Shown one piece after another: positions 55,309 to 64,000 of a stretch of 64,000 nt of DNA. Both the position numbers and the translations under genes were made by a program. Source of the DNA: Chlorops oryzae (lineage: Eukaryota; Arthropoda; Insecta; Diptera; Chloropidae). Each line of letters starts with the position of its first letter. Positions within the stretch are counted from its first letter, which is position 1. The DNA lies in the NCBI GenBank assembly GCA_020466095.1, contig CM035806.1, positions 139,374,934-139,438,933 on the forward strand. Reading direction: 5' to 3'. Under the pieces are notes generated by a model that saw only the letters and a program-made list of their open reading frames with translations, searched no databases and was not told where the DNA came from.

Positions 55309-57855
55309 CAGCAAAGGTTTCGAAGAGTATCGCCAATCGTATTTTAAATCGGAAAGGGGGTAAAGTTTTCATACTAACACTCGTTGTTGATAATGTGTGA
55401 TATTTTCGCACTGCGCACTGGCTTATTGTAAATGCACTTCGGTTCCATAGAAAAGAATGAATACAACAATAATAACAACAAAAAACAAAACACTATCGTC
55501 ACACAAGTATCACTTAAGAATGCTTTGAAGTTTTCAGAAATGAGAAAGAAGAATTTATGTACATATATACAATATAAAAAAAATATTTTTTTTTTTACTT
55601 CTTTCATTTTCTTTGATTCTCTATAAATAAGTAAGCCTTGGCAGGAGTCCAAACTAGTCGTGCTCATCGCTTGTGCGATAGTCCTTGCTTTTGCGAGTGC
55701 ACTTTATTGTTGTTGCTGTTGTTATTGCTATTGTTGTCGTAGTCATATAGCAAGTGGCTCTGGTAGATCGTCAGAGTGAGTCGAAAGGCTACTACTGAAT
55801 GGGTAACATAAAACAAAGCTTACGATTAAGTGTCAGACTGAGGCAAAAACAACATCATCAACAAAAAGCAACAAAAATTAAAACAACAAGAACAAAAGCA
55901 ATAATAATAGCAATAGCAATAGCAATAGCAATAGCGAGGGAAAAGCTACGGAAAATGCGAGGTTTTTGATATCGAACAAAAGAGATTTTCCGATCGGCAA
56001 ATTCAATGGTGGCAATGGCAAGGATTTTGAAGAGATATTCTTAGCAGGACGTTTTGTCATTCTTTAAAGCAATGAGAAGGCTTAAATGTGTGACGTGCTG
56101 CCGCAATTTCGATTGTCTGACCTCAACGAAGCATATTTGTATGTACATACATACGTAGGTGTGGTGGGTGGGGTGGCAAGCAGAATGTTTAGAAGAAATA
56201 TTTCACACGCACCCACACTGATGCAAGGAAGGTGGATTGAGAACGCCTCGCAGGAAGGATGTGGGGGCTAAGGAAGGAGAAGATATGCATGTACACCAAA
56301 AAGGAGTTTATGAAATTTAGAGTGCGTAAAAGGTACATAGATACCAACATACTTCAATCAATCTCGTTTTTGTTTTCCCTTCCGTTTTATTTTCCTTTTT
56401 ATTTTTTGTTTATGTTCTTGAAGTTGTTCCTGAAATTCTGCATAAATTTGTGTATTCAAATTCAAAATTCAAGTTAAATGAAGAATCGTAAAACTCATAC
56501 GCACGTAGGGATACGAACGCGGGGGCCTATGAATAAACGCACACCCGCACACAAATGTAGGCAAACATGCCGATATATTGGGCTGCTGCTGTTGGTATAA
56601 AAACAAAACGCGTCGTATGACTAAAAAGGAAATGATTTATTGCCTACATTTGGGCGCGCTCACATCAAGGCTAACGAACTAACTTCAGTGCATTTCTAAG
56701 CCTCCTGGATTGTATCAGTCTACGCTGATACGGTTCGGGTCTGTCCGGGTTCGGCGCGAGAAGGCGCGAGCAAGCGCCGCGCGTCACGGCACGGTGTGGT
56801 CTACACTGTGGTGTGGTGTGGTCTGGCATAGTCTGATCTATTTTGACTGGTATGTTTGGCTTATGCTTGAACTTGTTTCAAAGTTTTTTTTTTTTTTTTG
56901 TTTTGTTGTTGGTTCCTTTTGTTTTTGGACAAAAGTTTATTGAACCAAAGAGACCTTAACTGCGTTTCTGCGTTTCATGATTTTGTTGTCAGCCTACTAC
57001 AATGCTCTTGTCCTGTTGGATAGTCTCTTCCCAAATAGATTTTTGTTTTACTTCGTTCGTTTACTATGGCGTCTAGTAGTCAGATTTTGTTTTGTTGTTT
57101 CTTGTGATGTCAATTGTTTTTGGATGGTTTTTGAGCTTGTTTTGGTTTTGGTCGAGGGTCGCTGAAACTGATGAACTTTGTTTGTTGTATCAAAAAGACA
57201 GAAGCTAAGAGGAGGGATTTCCCAAACATTTTAGATGAATTTATCGAATTGAATCAGTGTTTTCATATTTGAGAAGCAAAAAACAAAAAAAAAAAAATTA
57301 AAAAACATTGATTGAGTTTCAAAAATAGTTTTCTAATGCACTTTGCACTTCGAATTACCTTCCCCTGTTGCCTTTGGCTTTCTCCTGGCAACGCTTATTA
57401 AGTTTTTGTGTCATACAGAAATATGCACTTCATGCCTTGCATGCACGCACGAAAGTCCAAATATTTCTCTTTATCGTTTACATATAATTGCCATTCAGAT
57501 ATATGTACACATACATATGTATTCATGTATGGACATAATGCCAACGGCGTCTGGTATTATGGACTTGTTTTGTCATTTCAAAATTAACTCGCAGCACGTA
57601 GGCCATAATTAAAAGTTTTTCCTTGAAGTAAGTTTTAATTTTTTCGAATTTGAACGAAACAAAAAGGGGAGGGTATGGTTAGGAACGCTACGGACGAGGT
57701 GGACATGTGGCGCGAGGCGCGGGGGATAAGGCGGAGCAAACCAAACGGGCCGGGACTGTGGCTTGCTTAGCTCATTACTGGTAGCCGCTTTTCCAGCGAC
57801 GTGCTACGAATACCATTTGCGTTTAATTTGTCTTCATGTGTGCACATACACATTA
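55309..57855. other. Non-coding stretch, no gene seen
   Basis: It holds AATAGC hexamer repeats at 55904-55936, TACATACATACG near 56141-56155, a GTGTGGTCT-rich block at 56795-56835 and an unusual GC-rich stretch at 56740-56790 (GGCGCGAGAAGGCGCGAGCA). No domain or exon was recognised in the open frames. Confidence 0.45.
55904..55936. repeat. (AATAGC)n microsatellite
   Basis: About five perfect hexamer units. Confidence 0.93.
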
Positions 57856-58386
57856 GGGTGTCCCAAGATATAAGGGAAGATTTTGTTTTTGTTTTTGTTT
57901 TTGTTTTTTCTCGAAAATCAAATCGCTTACGCTCCATTTCTTCTTTCCGTTTCTTAAATGGCCTTATTAGCTTAAATAATAAACATTATTGAGATTGGAT
58001 CATGACAACGCGTGCAGCAGTGCCTTCAAAGTTTCGTATGAAGTCTCTTTGAATTGAGTCCCCCAAAAGTATGCATCGAAAAGTTATAATATTCAAAATA
58101 TAGGTAATGTATCATGTTCAAATATCTTCCTCATTTCTTCTGATCAGGTAATATTAAGGCTTATAATGTTACCAATTGAAGGTGCTAGAGGTTTAAAAAA
58201 TTTCAATATTTTATAAGCAAGTTTTCCTATAGTGAAATGAATTTGAAGGCACTGCGGCACGTGCTGTCGTGATCCAATCTCAATAATAATTATTTTTTAA
58301 TCTCCTAATACCATTGAGGAAAAAAGAAATAATAATGGAGGATATGCGTTAAAAAAGTAACCGCAATTTTTTTTTTTGGGACACCC
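57856..58386. mobile_element. 531-bp fold-back element, TA|GGGTGTCCC ends
   Basis: GGGTGTCCC at 57856 and GGGACACCC ending at 58386 are perfect inverted ends with TA on both flanks (57854-57855, 58387-58388). Inner arms pair as TTATTGAGATTGGATCATGA and the complement of TCGTGATCCAATCTCAATAA. It shares the ends and flanks of the 16896-18429 palindrome but not its interior. A TTTTTG repeat is at 57886-57908. No transposase. Confidence 0.88.
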
Positions 58387-58741
58387 TAATATTCATACAT
58401 GCCTGTGTGCAGTTATGTGTGTATATTTATACCCGAAATTTGTGTATGAGTCAACGAGTCAAGACGTCAAGTTGAGCTTTGAGTTCAGTTCCAGTTCAGT
58501 TGAGATGAGTCAAGTTGAGAAGTGGAAAACAGCGCGCGGCCACGTTTGTATATGCGTGTGCGTATGTGCATGTATGTGCATGTGTGTGCAACAACAAAAC
58601 TGCATACAAATTGCGACAATTTGAAGTCCATTTAGATGGCGTGCAATGATAAATGCCAACAACAAAATAAAAAATTTAAAACTATGAAAAACGAACAACT
58701 GATTTGCCTCTCACACTCTACCTGCCCGAACAGCGATCTTA

Positions 58742-59222
58742 CCCAGCCAACCACATACGAAGTTTTCCGAAAAAGAGTGAAAAAGGACTCGTTTTAAAGC
58801 ACCCTGACGAAGTGTTTTCGGAGTGCTCCGAATAGGATTGCTTCTAACGGAGCTCTTCGAAGTTCTGCTTTTGCGAAAGCCAAAAAAAAAAAAAAAATTA
58901 AAATAAAAAAAAATAAATAAATAAAAAACAACGCCTATGAGCATTTTGGGACTAATGAAAATATAGGAAAAATTTTGGGAAAAATGAGTAATTAAAAAAA
59001 AAACAAATATTATATTTGAAAGAAAGTCCAAAGAGGCTCTTAAGGAGCATTCTAGCAATCAAGAAAGATAATTTTGGAGATCCCAAAAAGTACACTTTTT
59101 CCGTGCTATTTTCTCTTGGAAAAACTCTCATTTAGAGCCTCTATCGGAGCGTCTTAGGAGCATTTTTGCTCCGGTATAGGAGTCTTTAAGCGCTCCGGTG
59201 CGGCGTCTTTTGGTTGGCTGGG
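58742..59222. mobile_element. 481-bp MITE, TA|CCCAGCCAACCA ends
   Basis: CCCAGCCAACCA and TGGTTGGCTGGG are perfect 12-bp inverted ends with TA on both sides (58740-58741, 59223-59224). The interior repeats GGAGC-type motifs on both arms (TCGGAGTGCTCCG, TCGGAGCGTC, GCTCCGGT). No coding capacity. Confidence 0.82.
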
Positions 59223-59224
59223 TA

Positions 59225-60262
59225 TTTCGACCACAAAAAGACAGAATAACAACATTCGGTGCACGATACTAATGAACGAACAAGCGTACGAACGAACAAT
59301 CCAACGAATGTATATCGTGATTATAAGAAAATTGAGAGCTAAACTACAAAATGCGCTTAATTCATAAGTTCAACAAAAGCTGTAGCATACTTTCGAGCGC
59401 AATATGCAGATTGAATTAATCAAAGTGATGTTTGGAAATTCCAGACAAAAATGTACACATGTTCAGTTGTCTATGATAAGAGCTTGAGCGAGTGAGTGAG
59501 TGAGTGAGTGAGTGAGTGAGTGAGTGAGTGAGTGAGCGAGCGAGCAAGGGAACAAGTGAACACGATTGGGGCTTGGTAGTTTTGATTTAAAAACCAAAAC
59601 AACAATAAAAATTGCAAGTCGCGTGCATGTTTTTCTTTTTTTCATTCTGTCTCCCTCTGAAGTTTTCTGTGTGGTTTTTGTTGATTAAGTTTTACTTAAT
59701 TGAATTAGTAAATATCGTATGGGCGGGAGAAAATGAAATTTTTATTGCATATTTTCAGGAGTTTTTCGTTATAAAGAGACCATTTTGCAAAATGAGTTTG
59801 TGCATATTCCTTTTAAATATTTTCAATTAAATTTAAGTTAAATTTTTGAGCGAATTCCAGGATTCTAAGAAAGAAAAAAGTTGTTTTTTTATTTTTGCTT
59901 CATACATCATTTAATATTGCATATATATGGGAGAAATGATTGTACGCTCAGACAAACATAGTTTTCTTGAAGAACTCCGTTATGGAAATTCAACAATCTG
60001 TGTTCATTTCGCACATTTGTTGCATATCTCATCTCGTTTGAAGTCAAATTGAGAATTTTCGTGCATAAATTTGAAGAGTACCTAGGTCTTAAGTTATTTA
60101 GATTTTATGAGCTTATGGCTTGCCTTAAGTTCAGGCAGCTTTTCAGATCTTAAAGGACGCATCGTAAATGTATCTGTATTACATTTTTAAAACATGAAAT
60201 TAAAAAGTAGAACATTTCCTTCAAATGATGTTTTGTTTTATCTAGTATGTTGAAGTTTTAAT
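59225..60262. other. Non-coding stretch with a (GAGT)n array
   Basis: A perfect GAGT tetramer array spans about 59488-59540. Otherwise AT-rich sequence with no recognised exon. Confidence 0.6.
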
Positions 60263-60842
60263 TAGAGATGCAACGGATAATGATGCTAAATACGAGCCCG
60301 AATATCCTAATATCCGGAAACAGGATAGTTGAAACTTTTGCCATGCGATAGTAGTTTTATTGGCAATACTTTGAACTCGCCGGCATCGGATCGTTAGGCA
60401 ATCTAACTTTTTTTTTGTGAAGAATTCCCTCTTGTTTCTACGAGGAATCGTCTGAATTTTATTGAAAATTTATTGCCCCCTAAAGTTAAGCCGGACCTCC
60501 TCTTGGATAAAATCTATAGAGAAATTTTCCAAGCTTTGTTCTATTTATAGAGTATTTTATGCGGTGTATTGGCTCTGTGTAAGGAGACGTACATACATAT
60601 GTAAGAGCAAAATAATTGCGGATGAAAATCCTTTCCTCTGCGCTCTGCGAGCTATGTCATCATCAGCATAGCAACGACGATGACGCCACCTTAACTCGGT
60701 TAAATGCAAACTGTTTCAATAATTATAAAACTTTTCTTATCCGGCCGGATAGAGAGTTAATAACCGGTATACGGGCGAGTAGTTAATTTTTGGCTGGATA
60801 TTCCGGATAACGGATAGTAACCGGATATCCGCTGCATCTCTA
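60263..60842. mobile_element. Element G: hAT-like, TAGAGATGCAACGGATA ends
   Basis: TAGAGATGCAACGGATA at 60263 is mirrored by TATCCGCTGCATCTCTA ending at 60842, one mismatch. The right subterminal part repeats GGATA/CCGGATA. The 8 bp outside the left end (GTTTTAAT) and the 8 bp after the reconstructed right end (GCATCAAT at 61196-61203) agree at five positions, perhaps an eroded duplication. The frame at 60462-60671 has no recognised domain. Its right end was hit by element H. Confidence 0.7.
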
Positions 60843-60843
60843 G

Positions 60844-61188
60844 TAGTGTTGCAAAAGATAGTGTATCCGGCCGGATGTTGGATACTGGATATCCGGCTGG
60901 CTGATAGGCCGGATATCCGGCTGCCGGATAGTTAATTTTTTTTTTTGGTATATATTTTTCGTTTTTAAAGTCATTTTGGAAAGGCGAAGTAATGATCCTG
61001 AGCGTTGCCATTTGGTAGAAAACATATTGAACGCTAGTTTTTGACACAGCACACATTTTAGTAGTGCTTGTTTCGAGTGGTTGGACCGGACCGAGCTGCA
61101 ATGAAAAATCTCTAAAAATGAAAATTTTCTGTGATACTAAACTTAAGGCCGGATACCGGATAGTAGCCGGATATCCGTTGCAATTCTA
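60844..61188. mobile_element. Element H: hAT-like MITE inserted in the end of element G
   Basis: The ends are TAGTGTTGCAAAAGATA (60844) and TATCCGTTGCAATTCTA (61188), inverted with a few mismatches. A perfect 8-bp duplication, ATCTCTAG, flanks it (60836-60843 and 61189-61196) and is derived from the terminal repeat of element G. The left part is packed with CCGGATATCCGG motifs. The ends resemble those of G, so the two are probably related families. Confidence 0.82.
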
Positions 61189-61203
61189 ATCTCTAGCATC
61201 AAT

Positions 61204-64000
61204 GCAATTTGTGAATTTACAATTTCATACTTTAACCAGGCACGTGGCTATGATAATTTCATTTTGTATAATTTTGTAGAACATTTTATAGCCTAGTTCA
61301 GAGTTATAAATCATTTTCGAAGGTTTTCTCATTTCAGTTTTTTTTTTTTTTTGCTTTTCCCAATACACATATACATATGTATATGTATATCTTTATTTTT
61401 TGCAGTAGCGTTCGTTTTTCTTTCTAGTTTGATTTCTGTTCCTTTTCGCTTGACATCCTTTAAGTCGTATCCGAAATGTGATGCAACTTTTGACAGTTGG
61501 TTGGTGTAGCTTAACTTGGCTTCGTTCGCACACACACGCACACAAATACAGTGCGCCTTCAAGTAACAAGCGCTGTGCCTGATAAGGCTCAAAATGTTGC
61601 TGCTGCTCCCGACGGTGAGGAAGCAAGATTGTTGCATTCTGCATACGTAATATTTGCGCTGAAGCCCCCTGTCGAGCAGCAGCAACGAGGGCAATAACAA
61701 CATCAACTAGAACTACAAGAAAGTCGAAAAATGTCACTGAAATGCACTACCGATTTGAGTGCAGTGTAAGTTCGTGTGTTTTTGAAGGATTCTGTAAGCG
61801 TCGAGCTGGCTTCTTGCGCATGCAAAACGCGCGTTCATCTTCTGTCTTTTGCTGTTTTCCTATATGTGTGCTGATCTTTTTGCTGTTTTCAACGTTCAGT
61901 CGTATGCCGTATGCCGACACCCACACAAATGTACAAATGCACAAATGCACACACATACGCAAACAGAAACAATCACTCCGAAGGGCTTTTGTATCGCAAA
62001 ATGTTTGAATGATAAAATGAGAAAGCAGGACCGACCGGAAGGAAGTACGAAACGTGTCTACACGCGTTCGCCGGCACACATGCTACTGTTTGCTGTTTCG
62101 AAAAAAAAAGAGAAAGAAGAGCTTTTAAAGATATGAGTTCTACGAGAGCGTTCTCATGCGAAAAAGTCACAACAGCTCACGCTCTGTCCCTCTGTGTCCT
62201 CTTTTAGCCAAAAATCATTCTTTGCTCAGTGCTGTTGACGAAAGGGCAAAGCAAAGAAGTTAAAAATCGCATTCGGTACGTGTTGCGAATTATTTCCTCT
62301 GATTTTTTTCTTTTTCATTTTTAACCACCCCACCCCCTCCCTCCTTGTTTTTTCTTGCTCTCGTACATCGTTTTTCGTTTGGTTTTTTTTTTTTGTTTTG
62401 GTTTCATTTTTATCCTTTTTCTTATTCATTCAACATGAATGCATTCCATTCATTTAACTGGAAAGTGTGGCAGCAAAAGGCAGAAAGAACTCCAAAAGGC
62501 AGTAAGACAGTAAGCCAGTTAGATCAGCGAGTTGTCATTGCATACTTTGTGGCGTTGAGGAATTTCACTTATTTGGTTTTTGTCTTATTTTTATTTGATT
62601 TTATTTTATTTTTTTTTTCTTCTTTTGTTCGTTCTTCAAGCAAGAGTATTGAAAAATATTTCACCAAAAATTCTCATTGGAAAATTTCGGTTGAAACTTT
62701 GAAAATAAATACTTATGAGAGATATCAGTCGTTTTATACTTCTTACTAAATTTTGAAGCACAGTTTGAGGAGGTGTTTTTTACTTGAATTTCTTAATGGA
62801 CATAGCTTTGAGCACGAGCACTGCTTGGGTGCAATTCCTTTCGATCTTTTGAAATTCAACTACCAATGTGCTATTAGTGGCTCATTCATTAAGTTCATAG
62901 CTTCCTGTCTTTCAACTTGGCTTATAATTGAAGTACTTAAAGAGTTCTTTGCACGATTGTTGCACACGAGTTGGAATAACCATTGATTGAACCGAACGTG
63001 GCGTGACTGGAATTCATTTTCTATTAATAATTTTGCCGTTTGCCATTGTGAAATTTGCACGCGGCGTGATTTTCCCGCACTATTCCGTTTCATTTCATGT
63101 CATTTCATTTCATTTCAGTCTCGTGTATATGGCACCAACAACAACATAATGACCGACGATTTATTAATTAAAGCGAAACAAACCCAAAACCCACAAAAAA
63201 ATCAAAAAAGAAAAAAAAATTGGAATATAGGAAAAACAAAAAGAAACGATAAAACAATTGCAAAGCGCAAAAAATAATAATAAAACGAAATGACAGTGTT
63301 TGTTAACATTTAAACTTGACGTTAAAAATTATGACAGAAATAATGACATACGACCTCAGTTTGGCCGAGGTTGACCGACCGACCGACCAACCGACCGACC
63401 GACCGACCGATCAACCGACCGACCGACCGACCGAACAACGGTCTGAGCAATTGTTATACCAACGTTGCGACCTTCCAACCATACAACTGCGCCCTCGATG
63501 GAACCAATCTGACGACTTACCGCCTCGACCGACATATGTACATACATACAAACGTTCGTTCATACGTACATTCATCGCATATTCCGTTCAACCGGCTGAC
63601 TTAACGATAAAATGATCGGCCGTCTGACCGATACTTTACGTTCGTTGTTAATTGGAAAATTTCGCATTCAAAGCATACCATAAAGCTTTGTCAATTATTG
63701 AAAAATTATTTTTCGCGGTTTTCAATTAAAAATTTCAACATTCTGCGCATTTAACCGCAAAAATATGAAAAATGACAAGGAAAACCCCAATCCGCAGTCC
63801 AAAATGAATTCCGTGATTTTCCAAAGCTTTGACGTCTGTTTTGTTACCTTCTTTCCCTTTCGGAAAAATCATTTTCATTGATTTTAATTTTTAATCCTAC
63901 CTTCCGTGCCCATATTTAATCAGCAGGAGCTTTTTATGTTAGCTTACGAAAGCAATCTGAGTGTCCTGTATGCATTGCAATGCAAAATGTATGCAATATG
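61204..64000. other. Non-coding stretch, no confident gene
   Basis: It holds CACACACGCACAC (61529-61545), A/T runs, a CCGA tetramer array (63371-63436) and GGCAGAAAG-type short repeats near 62470-62500. A minus-strand frame, 61393-61737, has a hydrophobic N-terminus and is noted in the findings. The TTTCATTTCATTTCAG at 63103-63118 resembles a splice acceptor, but the following frame turns Lys/Asn-rich and is not convincing. Confidence 0.45.
63371..63436. repeat. (CCGA)n microsatellite
   Basis: Tetramer array with occasional CCAA and TCAA variants. Frames over it on both strands (Thr-Asp-Arg-Pro on +, Ser-Val-Gly-Arg on -) are artefacts. Confidence 0.95.

Noticed and set aside
54558..55411. 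The longest frames of the window (280 and 238 codons)
   Set aside because: Both are translations of the 10-bp pyrimidine minisatellite; no non-repeat domain is present.
63103..63277. Exon starting after TTTCATTTCATTTCAG
   Set aside because: The acceptor is plausible, but the frame is Lys/Asn/Gln-rich from A-runs and no donor is evident.

Overview
The window looks like about 64 kb of insect nuclear DNA, most likely from a cyclorrhaphan fly. It is AT-rich and full of CT, GT and TTG microsatellites, acatacatatgta-type runs and nested DNA transposons, and it holds almost no protein-coding sequence. No prokaryotic gene organisation, rRNA, real tRNA gene or CRISPR array is visible. Nearly all open reading frames are short or fall in low-complexity repeats.

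The best gene evidence is one 119-bp internal exon on the + strand (16142-16260), with a consensus acceptor (ctgcag) and a perfect donor (GTAAGT). With a G supplied by the preceding exon, it reads G-CAFLTY, the RNP1 motif of the first RRM of CELF/Bruno RNA-binding proteins, and it ends in LSDKQALSG. Its length and phase fit the conserved CELF exon with 12 extra codons. The nearest fly gene is bruno-3, a gene with very long introns, so most of the window may be intron of that gene. A second, weaker + strand exon candidate (about 45017-46004) is rich in Gln, Ala and Asn and switches frame inside a CAG tract.

The rest is a dense mobile-element landscape. 1-13 kb: a 1.1-kb hairpin element, small fold-back elements, a tandem-unit element with a terminal hairpin, a LINE C-terminus, a decayed LINE reverse transcriptase and copies of a TGGATCG-ended element. 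13-18.5 kb: two almost perfect palindromes of about 1.5 kb on either side of the CELF-like exon. 27.9-30.7 kb: a four-level nest of elements, with its empty site visible elsewhere in the window. 40.9-42.0 kb: a piggyBac deletion derivative with TTAA duplications that keeps the transposase C-terminus. 43.6-47.2 kb: two copies of a hAT-type MITE with perfect 8-bp target duplications, one in a minisatellite and one inside another MITE. 48.6-51.7 kb: a repeat with higher-order tandem structure and a 1-kb TIR element. 52-55.4 kb: tRNA-derived SINEs and a 550-bp pyrimidine minisatellite. 57.8-61.2 kb: a short relative of the 17-kb palindrome, a TA-flanked CCCAG-ended MITE, and one hAT-like element inserted in the last bases of another.

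Coordinates of element ends come from reading terminal repeats by eye; family names beyond piggyBac, hAT-like and CELF-like are cautious.
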